Below, piece after piece: positions 13,301 through 25,221 of a DNA stretch of 64,000 nucleotides (position 1 is the first letter of the stretch; every line of letters begins with the position of its first letter). This DNA is from Ascidia mentula (Eukaryota > Chordata > Ascidiacea > Phlebobranchia > Ascidiidae), in NCBI GenBank assembly GCA_947561715.1, contig OX387198.1, forward strand, positions 2,480,001-2,544,000. Reading direction: 5' to 3'. Made by a program: the position numbers and the translations under genes. The notes beneath the pieces are model-generated. The model saw only the letters and a list, made by a program, of their open reading frames with translations, was not told the DNA's origin and made no database searches.

Positions 13301-14845
13301 TTTACATAACACATGTGCAAAGTTATATTTTTTAAAGTTACAAAGTATCACCAAGGGTGTAGCTTAGATTTACTTTTGTTTAATCACTTTCAAGCCACTG
13401 AACAGCATCAAACCTCTTATGATGTAACCCATAATCAGTTTTCAAGTGATGAACAGAAAAATGCAGGAAAAGTTATGCAGGAACAGCAGCAAACAGGTAA
13501 TAAAATCAATTTGAAAAAACCTGTATCTGTTGTTGGTAACCCCTAGGAACAGTATTGAAACATGAACAAGTTGTTATTTAAGAGGAATGTAGGAATACCA
13601 TTCAACAGAAATGCAAGCAATGTAAAATGCTTCAAAGAGAGCTGTTGATTATACAATGGATACAACATTTTATAATTAAATACCACTGTATCGGGAAACT
13701 TCGGGAAAAATGAACATTTAGGACTTTCAAATATCACATATATCGTGACAAAAACATACATAGGTTTTACAGCACATTTGTTGTTTTAAGACATCACAAA
13801 TAACGGCATTGACGTGTATATTCTGTGATTTTTTACTAAACCTAATCAAAATTCCTTTTCTGGTAAATTGTAAAACATTAAAAGTACGAAATCCTAAATT
13901 TCTTTTTCCAATATGTCCCCTTTTTCAAAAAAAATACACGTTTACCACTCTTTAGCGCCACCAAAAAAAAATTCCTCCGAAACACTGACACTTTGAATAG
14001 ACCGCCAGGGTATGTGATGGTGGGAGGTTGGGTTTATTTATGTTTAAATTAAATAAATTGTTTTTATTTCAGATGAAAACATCGATTCAAATTTTTTGAT
14101 CAAAACTTACGTGAATTTGTTGGAAAAACATAAATATTCTGAAGCAAATGAAACAAGAAACCAACTTTCAAGGTTGCTTGAAGGTCGTGGGAAAACTGCG
14201 AAAGATTTGGAAACAACTGGATGTGAAAAGAGAAGAGAGGGAAAATATTTGGAATCGATTTTATTTCACGATGTTGCGTCTGATCTTTATGTCAAACGTG
14301 ATGGATGGGAAGCGGTGGGAGGTGTGTGGAAATGTGTTGTGGGTTTGTATCTGACATGCGGAGGTTTGATGAAAACATCGGATTCGAATCAAAATCTTGA
14401 AAACAAACGAATAATTAGTGGTCATGTGATCTCACTCATGGAAACGATGAGACTCAAAATACAAAATATTCAAAACGTGGAAGAAGGATTTAAATGTGAG
14501 AAGCAAGTGTGGAGTTTGCGCTGGATTGAATTGAGTCAACGTTTAATCGGAGATTATTCGTCGAGTGAATCAACAATTAAACATGGACTTGAAATGATGA
14601 GGAAACAGTTTGGTGAAAACTCAGCAAAGCATCGAGTTTTCGGACATTTGTTAAACAACCTTGGTGAAGTTTACAAGAAAACAAATCGACTGAATGAAAG
14701 CGTGGATTTTTATAAAAAAGCAATCCAAGCTTACAGAACGGCAACAGATGTACCTGAAGAGAGAAGAGAGGAGTGGAAGATGCGGGTTGAAAGTTGTAAA
14801 AACAATTTAAGTGAAGTTGAATCAAAACTTGCACAAAGGAAATAA
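4338..14845 (+). CDS. RIPK/TKL-type protein kinase with modular linker and C-terminal TPR-like domain (gene A)
   Basis: Exons read from splice borders: 4338-4355, 4464-4633, 4698-5554, 5653-5805, then linker cassettes (separate entry) and a final exon 14073-14845; in full about 1157 residues. The kinase domain shows a glycine loop GSGGSG (residues 25-30), VAVK with Lys47, HGDVKPEN with catalytic Asp146, DFG 164-166 and APE 198-200, so the catalytic residues are present. The HRD arginine is glycine, making it a non-RD kinase as in many RIPK/IRAK relatives. The RIPK-like call rests on overall resemblance (GLKACHG, HGDVKPEN, WDQDPSKRP). The exon 3 donor lies at CAAG|GTTTGT; reading through it would stop soon after in A. 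The likely role is cytoplasmic signalling, perhaps innate immunity (inference). Genes B, C and D are paralogues. Confidence 0.8.
5990..6590. mobile_element. diverged member of the TTAA/GGCCGCATC repeat family
   Basis: Intronic sequence of gene A resembling the elements at 45296-48012 (phrases such as GGTTGAATGAGC, TGCCAGGG and CAGCTGCAATCAATTTTTT) and ending ACTGATATGGGGCCTTAA. TTAA at 6250-6253 is the empty site for the 2.7-kb composite insertion present in gene C. Open frames here are not genes. Confidence 0.6.
6921..13496 (+). CDS. gene A linker: chain of phase 1-1 cassette exons
   Basis: Cassettes that fit splice borders and frame: 6921-7022, 7329-7424, 7580-7684, 7865-7936, 7992-8117, 8648-8749, 8889-8993, 9465-9548, 10481-10600, 10906-11016, 11993-12142 (acceptor doubtful), 12469-12588, 13162-13269 and 13395-13496. 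All lengths are multiples of three and all borders are phase 1. Most end CAA ACA G|GT, giving Q-T-G at the junction. Products are rich in N, Q, S, T and P with no folded domain. Several are clearly related: 6921, 7580 and 10906; 7329 and 10481; 7992 and 11993; 8889 and 13395. The 8648 cassette is lysine-rich and NLS-like. A further piece ending at 10161 has the usual 3' end but no convincing acceptor. Confidence 0.7.
8380..8615. mobile_element. hAT-like MITE in the intron before the lysine-rich cassette of A
   Basis: The right end has CGGGTTCGGGTTTGC followed by TTGGCACATCCCTAG. Its reverse complement begins CTAGGGATGTGCCAAGC, a common form of hAT terminal repeat. Genes A and C carry it immediately upstream of the cassette (C: about 50700-50910). 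Gene B has the same cassette and flank without it. The left end is not resolved. Confidence 0.5.
9238..9320. mobile_element. hAT-like terminal fragment
   Basis: AGTGTTTCCCAACCGGTAG followed by the palindrome TACCACTAGTGGTA resembles the ends of non-autonomous hAT elements (CAGTGTTTCCCAACC type). Only one end is seen. It lies in an intron of gene A. Confidence 0.4.
12735..13050. repeat. possible degenerate MITE in an intron of gene A
   Basis: Two stretches share the theme of GATTGTAAGCC / TCAATCAAGGGC / TTATATTCGA near 12740-12830 and TTAATTCGAAGGCGGCTTAT near 12995-13020, in inverted fashion. This suggests an old terminal-inverted-repeat element. Borders and target duplication are not clear. 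Confidence 0.3.
14073..14845 (+). CDS. gene A terminal exon, TPR-like helical domain
   Basis: A single 773-base exon follows TTTTATTTCAG and encodes 257 residues ending AQRK. It is helical and charged. Near its end is a recognisable TPR unit (LLNNLGEVYKKTNRL, then a second helix with FYKKAIQAYRTA), in the style of kinesin-light-chain or nephrocystin repeats. Earlier parts look like degenerate helical repeats. Such domains bind protein partners, so this may be the recruitment or sensing end of the kinase (inference). The equivalent exon in C is 51995-52758. B lacks it, and in D it would lie beyond the window. Confidence 0.7.
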
Positions 14846-15946
14846 TTATGACATCACAAACACAAAATGTATGTTTTTGTTAAATATGTTTGAATTATGC
14901 ATTGTTTATGTAATTTGTATCAAAATGGAAGGTAGCTACTATGCACTTGAATGAATTTTGTGATTATTATTTTCATGTCGTTAGTGATTTGTAGCTGATA
15001 ATAAAGAGTAAGTAAATGATGTTGATTTCAAGATTAAGCTTTGGCAAAGTCAATGCAAGGTTTTCGGTAAAAATTCAGAATATTATATTTCAGCTTAAAG
15101 AGAAACCAACTTTAGCCAAAGAAAATTAGTGTCCTGGTAAGAGTTTGCTTTTATCTTTAATGAAAGTGCGTAACACCCACAAAAAAAACTATTCAAGTAT
15201 GAAAAACTTACCAATATATTGGGTAATTCTGTTTGATAAATACGTCATTCGAATGTGCCATAGTTTTTAAGTAGCTTATTTCACATTACTAGCTTTTAGT
15301 GCATGCATTTGGTGCACCCAATAATAGGTATTATAAAAAAAAACTTTAAACAGTGCTAAAAACTGCAAAGTAATACAATACAATGGCTAACCTCCTGCAA
15401 AGGACCAAATGTTGCATATTATGTCTTTGTATCTGGCCTGCTAGGAGTTTGTACAAATGAGACACTTTACAAACAAGGTTTATACTGCAGTTTGATGTAA
15501 CTTTTGTACACGTCACTTACCTTGGCTACATTTTAAAGCATTGTTGTAAATAGGTTATAGTTTACCTCTAATTGTCTGTTACAAAAGCTGCATGCCAAAT
15601 TTTTGATTATTTCTCGTCTGGTTATAGAGGAGAGTGCCTAACACTGCCAGGACAGATAAATGACAAAATAAACCTTATACTCACCATTCCACATGGGCAA
15701 GACAAAAACTTTTCTGTATGCTATGCAACCAAATTACAACTGGTTACTATAGTCGATTTCGCTACGAATGCATGTTGATTAAAAGAATACATTTCCATCA
15801 TGGGTACTGCATATCAACCTAACTTTTTGGAATGGGATATAACAAATCTACTGATATTAATCAGAAACCTGTTGCTTTTGATCGATTACTAGAGATATTA
15901 TATGTGTTGGTTAAGGACCTATATGGGTATTAGATAGGAGAATTGT
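14846..15946. other. 3' flank of kinase A
   Basis: Non-coding sequence after the stop codon, with AATAAA at 15000-15005 as the likely polyadenylation signal. In gene C the aligned site reads AACAAA. The flank stays similar to 52759 to about 53830 and then diverges shortly before foldback element FB1. No other gene is seen. Confidence 0.6.
15000..15005 (+). terminator. likely polyadenylation signal of kinase A
   Basis: AATAAA lies about 155 bases downstream of the stop codon in otherwise non-coding sequence. It is the first canonical hexamer after the stop codon that I noticed. Confidence 0.5.
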
Positions 15947-16164
15947 ACTACTGTCATTCTGGCAGAATCCAAAATTAATGTTTCGCAAAATGCGTTCCGC
16001 ATCAATGAGCAGCATTGCACAAGAAGGTTTAACTTATACAAAAGAGTTTATTGTTGGTATATATCATACCAGTAAGCATTATTTTGCAAAATATTTCACT
16101 TCTTAATCATTTGGTACCAATACCTCTGTAGAAGTTCCAAGTTTATATTCAAAATAACCTGAAA

Positions 16165-17455
16165 TACGGATCTTTTTGCTCCTTTTTGCATTGCCGGTGA
16201 CGTCACTTTCAATCAAGTGCCAAACCACTTTCCGCTTCATAGGATTTTATTTAAATCTCAGTATCTGTCAAGGATAAAGTGCAGAATAGCGCGAAAGTAA
16301 TAAAAATCGGTAGAGATCCCACGTATTCCATCAGAATGACCTGAAACACGAGTGTTTTTGCGCTTTTTTGCATTGCCGGTGACGTCACTTTCAATCAAGT
16401 GCCAAACCACTTTCCGCTTCATAGGATTTTTTAAAAATCTCAGTATCTGTCAAGGATAGAGTGCAGAATAGCGTGAAAGTAATAAAAATCGGTAGAGATC
16501 CCACGTATTCCATCAGAATGACCTGAAACACGGGTGTTTTTGCGCTTTTGGATTGCCGGTGACGTCACTTTCAATCAAGTGCCAAACCACTTTCCGCTTC
16601 ATAGGATTTTATTTAAATCTCAGTATCTGTCAAGGATAGAGTGCAGAGTAGCGTGAAAGTAATAAAAATGGGTAGAGATCCCACGTAATCCATCAGAATG
16701 ACCAGAAACATGTTTTTTTTGCGCTTTTTTGCATTGCCGGTGACGTCACATTCAATCAAGTGCCAAACCACTTTCCGCTTCATAGGATTTTATTTAAATC
16801 TCAGTATCTGTCAAGGATAAAGTGAAGAATAGCGTGAAAATAATAAGAATTGGTAAAGATCCCACATTTTCCATCAGAATGACCTCAAACACCTTTTTTT
16901 TGCGCTTTTTTGCATTGCCGGTGACGTCACTATCAATCAAGTGCCAAACCACTTTCCGCTTCATAGGATTTTATTTAAATCTCAGCATCTGTCAAGGATA
17001 GAGTGCAGAATAGCGTGAAAGTAATAAAAACCGGTAGAGATCCCACGTATTCCATTAGAATGACCTGAAACACGGGGTGTTTTTGCGCTTTTTTGCATTA
17101 CCGGTGACGTCACTTTCAATCAAGTGCCAAACCACTTTCCGCTTCATAGGATTTTATTTAAATCTCAGTATCTGTCAAGGATAAAGTGAATAATAGCGTG
17201 AAAGTAATAAAAATCGGTAGAGATCCCACGTTTTCCATCAGAATGACCTGAAACATGTTTTTTTCTCGCTTTTTTGCATTGCCGGTGATGTCACTTTCAA
17301 TAATGTGCCAAACCACTTTCCGCTTCATAGGATTTTATTTAAATCTCAGTATCTGTCAAGGATAAAGTGAAGAATAGCGTGAAAGTAATAAAAATCAGTA
17401 GAGATCCCACGTTTTCCATCAGAATGACTTCAAACCAGGGCTTTTTCACTTTTTG
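16165..17455 (+). repeat. FB1 left array, about 7 monomers of 182 bp
   Basis: TGACGTCA recurs at 16198, 16380, 16560, 16741, 16922 and 17105, with a variant at 17286, so the period is 180-183 bases. Each monomer also has CCACTTTCCGCTTCATAGG and ATCCCACGT. Monomers differ by a few substitutions and by the length of a T-run. Confidence 0.9.
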
Positions 17456-20400
17456 CGATTTTTAATGAGGCCCATCGCTCCACCAGATGAGCTGTACATG
17501 ATCGCAACGATTAGAGAAGTCAGATTTTGGCCAATGCAGTGTTTCGTGCACAAATTGCCTGGCAAAATTTGCATTTACGATATCCACCATTGTAATCAAA
17601 CAACACAGAAATGTTTACATTGCATGCTATAAATACCATAGCTGCCAAATGAGGGTTTTCGCATTGTGACGATCCTGTCTCGTTATGCGATAGCCTTTGA
17701 GGTACTAAATATTATCCGATTGGGAGTTTGTATTGACGAATGTTAGTGGCGAAATCGTCGGATTCTAACATTATTTCCATACCGATATTAACATCCTTTG
17801 CAACACTTCTTGATTAAATATGCCAATTGCCCATCATGCTGGTTGACTTGATTCCATATTGTGCATGTTTAATTTCGATTTTCGTCGCTGTATAAAGTAT
17901 GTTGATACACATACCAAACGCGTTTGTTAGTCTTTTCATAAACACGCCTAACCCTTGCGAATATGTAAATGTAACCATTTATGTTGACTTCCTTTCAATA
18001 CGAAGGTTGCTTAGATTTATATTTCGCCTTGTAAAGGGCGTCATCAGTTTCCGTGGAATGTAAAACACATTTAAGCAATGTGATAAACATTTGAATCGCG
18101 TTGATAAGAATTTGCATTGACACTCACCAAGCCGCATGTGGGACAATGTCAGAACTGGAAGCTGCATTGATAAAATTGTCATCGCATTCCATTGTTAGGG
18201 GAGTTTGTTTGTGACAGGGATACTTCACCCTACGTAATGGGCTGGGGCTTTCTTACCCTAATTTATTTACGATCCCACTGTCTTTCTCTCACAATATCGC
18301 ATATCACGAGACTATATGTTTATACGGTAACGCTTTTCGCCCTTTCTGACCGTTCTATTTGATTCTAAATATACTCCATTTTATTTTATGCTATTTAGTT
18401 ACATTTCATCAAAAAACAATTATACCCAACTGCCTGCATCTTAGCCAAGTGCACTGGTAAACGACAATTCAAGGGCAATTAGCCAGCATTATCATCGTGA
18501 CAAATTGCAACTTCACATTCAAACCCTAAACGTATATTATGTTGTTTTGGACATACTGTTGGCCAGGCTTTAAATAACCAGCACGTTCGTTATGTTGTTT
18601 GGGACATCGGTGTCATAATTCGCCATATTGTACGCGTACCTTAGATAACGTGCGCGTGCCGTAATAATGAACGTGCGCGTTATCTAAAGCCTGGCCAACA
18701 GTGTCAAATTCCAAATAAGAGCGACATCATGTGGAATGATAAGGTACGCCCGCGTTAGTAAGCAGCACGTTCGCTATTAGTGTACATGTACCTAAATAGG
18801 ATACATTTCATAGCCAACCGTGTCATAAGTCAAACTGATGTACGCGTACCTAGTTAACGAACATGCAACTTATTAAGGTGCTTGTAACTTAGTAACATGT
18901 TAAGTTGGCCGACAGTGTCATAATCTTAGGTAAAATTACTTGTACTATCGTCGTATATTTTCATTTCAAACAACAAATAGTTAGCTTCAAGTCAAAGCTT
19001 ATGGGAGTCGATATGCCCTTGTTTTCTGCTTTTACTTCCAAATATCACTCATGTATCCATCTTGTGGATATCTGTATTTCGCACCGTTTACTTTGATGTC
19101 TCGCAACCCCAAAAAGAACTTAAAACGTGAGGTTTTACTGCAATCAACTTTGCTTTTTGGCAAGCTTAACACAATTAAATTGCGATGTAAAGATGCAAAC
19201 TTTGTAAAATTATTGTGTGGCATTGCCAGCGCTGTAAAATTCTTTTGAATATGGGCAGCCCATGCGCATTAAAACAAAGTATGTACATGTTTACTACAAC
19301 TTAAAATCGAGATAATTTGTAAAGGCATATGCGCACGTAAAAGTACAAGGTTAGCTGAGAATACATCGCAACTTCGCTGTTCAAATGTTTAATTCTGGAA
19401 AAAGAGGACAAATTTGACAGAGGATAAATATTTGAAAAAATACATTTCCGGTACTTACAAATTTGTGCGGGGCCATGGTATATTTGGGCCTGTGATAAAA
19501 CACTTAAATTTTGAAGCAGTTGCGATAACATTTGAGGATTTGACATAGATCTGACGCTACCTGCCACTAGATGGATACATGAGTGATATTTGCAAAGGTG
19601 AAAGCAGAAAACAAGAGCATATCGACGCCCATAAGCTGATGACAGTACATGTAATTTTACATAGGATTATGACACTATCGGCCAACTTAACATGCGCGCA
19701 CGTTAATTAGTTACGTTAATAAGTTGCATGTTCGTTAATTAGGTACGCGTACATGAGTTTCACTTATTACACGGTTGGCCATGAAATGTATCCTATTAAG
19801 GTGCATGTACAGTAATAGCGAACGTTTTAGACTCATGAAAATTTCAGCAATCTTTGATCCTGTTACCAGTAGGTACTAACCACAGATGATGCAGAAATGT
19901 TCATAAACTCAATTGTCAAAGATGTGGCGTGCAATGTTTCCATTACGTAGGGTGAAGTATCCCTGTCACAAACAAACTCCCCGAACGATGGAATGCGATG
20001 ACAATTTTATCAATGCAGCTTCCAGCTTTGACATTGTCCCACATGCGGCTTGGTGAGTGTCAATGCAAATTCTTGTCAACGCGATTGCGGGTACATTTTC
20101 ACCCATATGTCAAAGGCGGTTGGCACCACAGTTATCAAAACTCCTGATAATTTAAAACTGTCCGAATAAACGTGCAATGTTTCTTCTTTAATTGTGCCTG
20201 TTTGCCCAATTTGTTTCTTACATTTAGTGGTCACTATAAAAATTGTGTTTCTTATATGTTTGTGTAACAAGCAAAGATCGCTTTCACCTGTGATACATCA
20301 ACATCATGTATAAATTGACCATTTTTTAAGAGTAAATATCATTTCATTTGAAAATGTTAAATCAAAATATTTATTTTAACAAGCATTACCTTTGCGGTCA

Positions 20401-20584
20401 TTTATATTCACTACAAAAAGAAGGAAAAACAGTTGGACGCATATTGCACAATAGAACGTTCTTTGCAAGTTCATAAGTGTGACACATTGTGATTAGAAGG
20501 GAAAATGTATGAGATTGTGTGAAAAAACGGGTGTGTCACTCCATTAGATTTTGCGACGACATAAATTCTGGACAAATACAGAGA
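17456..20584. other. FB1 core
   Basis: Unique sequence between the arrays, with no credible gene. It is closely related to 55975-59311 in the same orientation. It contains a short hairpin unit (about 18556-18702, ends ACTGTTGGCCAGGCTTTA and inverse), a long inverted repeat (18745-19075 against 19560-19830), and a further inverted copy of about 150 bp (18100-18240 against 19938-20090) whose right half is missing from FB2. Confidence 0.6.
18745..19830. repeat. nested inverted repeat inside the FB1 core
   Basis: The left arm at about 18745-19075 and right arm at about 19560-19830 are reverse complements, around a loop of roughly 490 bases. Shared landmarks include GGTACGCGTAC, AACATGCAACTTATTAA, GTTGGCC, and GATGGATACATGAGTGATAT with its inverse. 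It may be an older element caught inside FB1. Confidence 0.65.
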
Positions 20585-22525
20585 TTTAAAAAAAATCCTA
20601 TGAAGCGGAAAGTGGTTTGACACTTGATTGAAAGTGACGTCACCGGCAATGCAAAAAAGCGCAAAAACACCCGTGTTTCAGGTCATTCTGATGGATTACG
20701 TGGGATCTCTACCGATTTTTAATACTTTCACTCCATTCTGCACTCTATCCTTGACAGATACTGGGATTTTTAAAAAATCCTATGAAGCGGAAAGTGGTTT
20801 GGCACATTATTGAAAGTGACATCACCATCAATGCAAAAAAGCGAGAAAAAAACATGTTTCAGGTCATTCTGATGGAATACGTGGGATCTCTACCGATTTT
20901 TATTACTTTCACGCTATTCTGCACTCTATCCTTGACAGATACTGAGATTTAAAAAAAATCCTATGAAGCGGAAAGTGGTTTGGCACTTGATTGAAAGTGA
21001 CGTCACCGGCAATGCAAAAAAGCGCAAAAACACCCCGTGTTTCAGGTCATTCTGATGGAATACGTGGGATCTCTACCGATTTTTATTACTTTCACGCTAC
21101 TCTGCACTCTATCCTTGACAGATACTGAGATTTAAATAAAATCCTATGAAGCGGAAAGTGGTTTGGCACTTGATTGAAAGTGACGTCACCGGCAATGCAA
21201 AAAAGCGAGAAAAAAACATGTTTCAGGTCAATCTGATGGAATACGTGGGATCTCTACCGATTTTTATTACTTTCACGCTACTCTGCACTCTATCCTTGAC
21301 AGATACTGAGATTTAAATAAAATCCTATGAAGCGGAAAGTGGTTTGGCACTTGATTGAAAGTGACGTCACCGGCAATGCAAAAAAGCGAGAAAAAAACAT
21401 GTTTCAGGTCATTCTGATGGAATACGTGGGATCTCTACCGATTTTTATTACTTTCACGCTATTCTTCACTCTATCCTTGACAGATACTGAGATTTAAAAA
21501 AAATCCTATGAAGCGGAAAGTGGTTTGGCACTTGATTGAAAGTGACGTCACCGGCAATGCAAAAAAGCGCAAAAACACCCCGTGTTTCAGGTCATTCTGA
21601 TGGAATACGTGGGATCTCTACCGATTTTTATTACTTTCACGCTACTCTGCACTCTATCCTTGACAGATACTGAGATTTAAATAAAATCCTATGAAGCGGA
21701 AAGTGGTTTGGCACTTGATTGAAAGTGACGTCACCGGCAATGCAAAAAAGCGAGAAAAAAACATGTTTCAGGTCATTCTGATGGAATACGTGGGATCTCT
21801 ACCGATTTTTATTACTTTCACGCTATTCTTCACTCTATCCTTGACAGATACTGAGATTTAAATAAAATCCTATGAAGCGGAAAGTGGTTTGGCACTTGAT
21901 TGAAAGTGACGTCACCAGCAATGCAAAAAAGCGCAAAAACACCCGTGTTTCAGGTCATTCTGATGGAATACGTGGGATCTCTACCGATTTTTAATACTTT
22001 CACTCCATTCTGCACTCTATCCTTGACAGATACTGAGATTTTTAAAAAATCCTATGAAGCGGAAAGTGGTTTGGCACTTGATTGAAAGTGACGTCACCGG
22101 CAATGCAAAAAAGCGCAAAAACACCCCGTGTTTCAGGTCATTCTGATGGAATACGTGGGATCTCTACCGATTTTTATTACTTTCACGCTATTCTGCGCTC
22201 TATCCTTGACAGATACTGAGATTTAAATAAAATCCTATGAAGCGGAAAGTGGTTTGGCACTTGATTGAAAGTGACGTCACCATCAATGCAAAAAAGCGAG
22301 AAAAAAACATGTTTCAGGTCATTCTGATGGAATACGTGGGATCTCTACCGATTTTGATTAATTTCACGGCATTCTGCACTCTATCCTTGACAGATACTGA
22401 GATTTAAATAAAATCCTATGAAGCGGAAAGTGGTTTGGCACATTATTGAAAGTGACGTCACCGGCAATGCAACAAAGCGTAAAAACACCCGTGTTTCAGG
22501 TCATTCTGATGGAATACGTGGGAAT
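20585..22525 (-). repeat. FB1 right array, about 11 monomers of 182 bp, inverted
   Basis: The same monomer as the left array but reverse complemented, with the CRE-like palindrome in each unit, altered in the one near 20818. The variants alternate between units with ...GCGCAAAAACACCC and ...GCGAGAAAAAAACATG. That suggests two-monomer higher-order units. Confidence 0.9.
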
Positions 22526-22711
22526 TATGTGATGGTATGAATGCGAAGGAGTTGTCAAATGAAATATTTTGCATAATTACGTAACCTGGTATGACATAAA
22601 CCCAAAATAAACTTAATTGTATAGTCTAAACTTTGCAGTGAAATGCTGCTCAATGATGCGGAACAAATATTTCAAAAAAATTATTTTGGATTCTGCCAGA
22701 ATGACAATCGT

Positions 22712-23530
22712 AGAAATCCTGTGTTCAAGGCCCTCGGCTGTAATGCATCTAGCGACTGTTCCGCTTGTTTCCCAATGACCGTTGATGGGTCTTGTGATTT
22801 ACATAGGGACCTGGAATTCTACAAAGTTGAAAAAAAAAAATTGCTCCTGGATGAGACTGTACAGAGCAAGGACTTTTTGGGCCTCCTGGAAGATCATATG
22901 ACCAACAGGGGGGTATACCCAGCCCTTGGGGGAGGGAATTGACACTTTTTCAGCAACTAAATTTGATGCCATCGCATAGAGAAGAGTTGGAACTTACAAA
23001 AAAATGCAAATGAGTGGGTAGTTGAACGATTCATTTTCTGCAAAATCCAGTTCCATTTTTGGTTGCTCTTTTGACCAAAATATTGAGTAACCAGGGGGGC
23101 AAATGGCCCTAGGGGGGTGGTTAAACCATTTTTTCGGAGACTAATTTTGATCAAAATTTGTAGATGAAATGGATCTTTCATAAAATCACAAATGATTGGA
23201 CACTTAAACGATTCATTTTGCCACAAACACAGCCTGATTTTTTTGCTCCATTTTCAACATAAATTTCAGCAGCACCCACCAGCAAGTTACTACCTAATTG
23301 GAATAGCTCAAAACCACACTAAAACTGCCCCAAACACCTTAAAATTCGCCATGACAACAGCACGCACATGTGCGCCCATTCAACCGTAAATTTAACTTAA
23401 TTGCGTCACTGCTTTGCTTGGTGATGCATGACTTTGCATTTTGACACAGGTCTGTCTACACGGTGGGCATTTCCCAGCACCAAAACTAATTTTCATAGAA
23501 ATACCAATATGCGTCCTTAAACAAATACCT
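22712..23530. mobile_element. old diverged member of the TTAA/GGCCGCATC family
   Basis: It starts near AAGGCCCTCGGC and ends near ATACCAATATGCGTCCTTAA. It shares in order the block with CAGCACCC, CAAACACCTTAAAATTCGCC, CCCATTCAACC and GGGCATTTCCCAGC with the elements at 25959 and 45296. Small open frames here are chance. Confidence 0.5.
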
Positions 23531-25221
23531 TTACATGTTCTGTGCAAGTGTACACAGGATTTTCAGAGAATGTAAACACGACGTAACTTTGCAGGTAAGT
23601 TTTGTTGACCCTTCGGATGCTCATGTTGGGAGGTGGATTTCAAAAGTTAACGATAAACTGTAGATAAAAGCTATCACGCATTTGGGAACAAAAGAGATTT
23701 AAGTTTGAGCTAACTTAACTAAAACATTTTGAAAAGCTAATTCATCTACACTACGAGAATAATATTTATTAGAATGATATGTACATTTGCTGCAGAATCC
23801 CTCAAAAGCGTTGACAATTCTATTTTTGTTGTAAAACTTGTTGTGGCGTCATTCTCGATCGTCCCAAACTATACAAGTAACAATCAAAGCGTTTTGAAAT
23901 TTTCCACAATAAGCAAAATTATTACTTGTTTTAACTGATGGTTACATCATATACACGGAGAAATACAAACAGTATCTGCACACAGATGTTATAAAACTTG
24001 TTGCATGACAACAACAACAGTTAATAAATTAACATACATTTGGTCAATAAAAAGAAGGTTAAAATGTACACGAGAACAGTCTCAACTACAGCATGCATAT
24101 GAAAGCAAACACACAATTTGTTTAGTGGTGGTTCAAGAAAACAGAAAACTTATTTTGCGACTGAATTTAATGAAAACAAAAATCATGGGATTATTTTGAA
24201 GCAAAAATTTGAAAAACCGCAGGGAAATCCAATTTGGCCCAAAAAAATTATTTGGCAGGGTTCCTTTGGTCTTTAAAAAACTGCATTGATGCCAACTATG
24301 GCTGTTTTTTGGAAGGCCTTGCTTATTTGCATACACCAAACTCAGTTAGGTTATGTACAGATTTAGGTCAGCCATGGAAAAGTTGAACTGTTTGTCTAAA
24401 ATTGTAATCAAAGAGCATTTCTGCAAATCCACGGTTCCACAAGTGATCCAAGATGTACAAGAATCTAACGAGTATAAATACACAAATCATTCATTTTACT
24501 TTTTGTTGATTCTTTAGGAACCATTTCCTTTGATTGGACATAAGTTAAAAAAATACAATCTATTGCCAACATAGTTCATTAATTTTAAAAACATTTTTTT
24601 CAGGTTTCTTATTTTTTACACTAAATCATACTTTATCAAGTTTTAATTAATAAACATGAAAGTAAATATGACAGATACACACCCAACATATTTCAACATT
24701 TCTGTACACATTTGTGCAAAAAAATCAATGCTGATAAAATGAAGGTGTTTATGTAAATGTCATCAATTAAACATTAAACATTATTTGTACATTGGGAAAA
24801 ATTGCTGTTCAAAAATGATATTTCAAAGTTAGTGACATATGACAGGAAAATTGCGATTCATGAATAATCCAGCATCACAATATTTCCTGCTCCACTTAAA
24901 CACAAGCATTGGTCGATACAATTCCATGCATCAAGTTTGGACCAACCTCAACCTAATGTTTATTTTTCTTTAAGTTAAGCTGCAAAAAGCCAGGACTATT
25001 TACTACACACATATATTGGAATATATGTCTACACAAAATCAAAGAGTATGTACAAATAAAATTGCACAGTTTCATCAGATGAGAAAGGTCTCTATTATTG
25101 CAGAAAGATGTAATCCATGGATACTGATGAAATTAACACTGTATGTCAGGGTGTTGAAGTCACATATTGTAACCATTGTGTACAATTGTATATGAACTGA
25201 GCAAATCAAAGGTGAAGAGTG
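23531..25221 (-). other. AT-rich 3' flank or 3' UTR of the SNAP-25 gene
   Basis: Low-complexity AT-rich sequence with no credible coding region on either strand. It lies just downstream of the SNAP-25 stop codon on the minus strand. Several TTTATT words (AATAAA on the minus strand) could serve polyadenylation. I cannot choose among them. Confidence 0.4.

Larger units (their letters stand above)
15947..22711. mobile_element. foldback element FB1 (6.8 kb)
   Basis: The ends are inverted: ACTACTGTCATTCTGGCAG at the left and the reverse complement of ACGATTGTCATTCTGGCAG at the right. Inside each end comes a unique subterminal segment, then a tandem array of about 182-bp monomers (left array plus, right array minus), then a core of about 3.1 kb that has its own inverted repeats. 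This is the architecture of foldback elements. No transposase frame longer than about 100 codons exists, so it is non-autonomous. No convincing target-site duplication was seen. A sister element lies at 54339-60886. Confidence 0.8.

Noticed and set aside
20628-22085. Repeated 61-codon open frames in the FB1 right array
   Set aside because: They are translations of the 182-bp monomer in one frame, interrupted in most monomers.
16165-22525. CRISPR-like appearance of regularly spaced repeats
   Set aside because: The units are about 182 bp of contiguous tandem repeat without unique spacers, in inverted arms, in a eukaryotic context.
22643-22942. 99-codon plus-strand open frame at the FB1 right end
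   Set aside because: It spans the transposon border and a diverged TTAA-family element, so it is chance.
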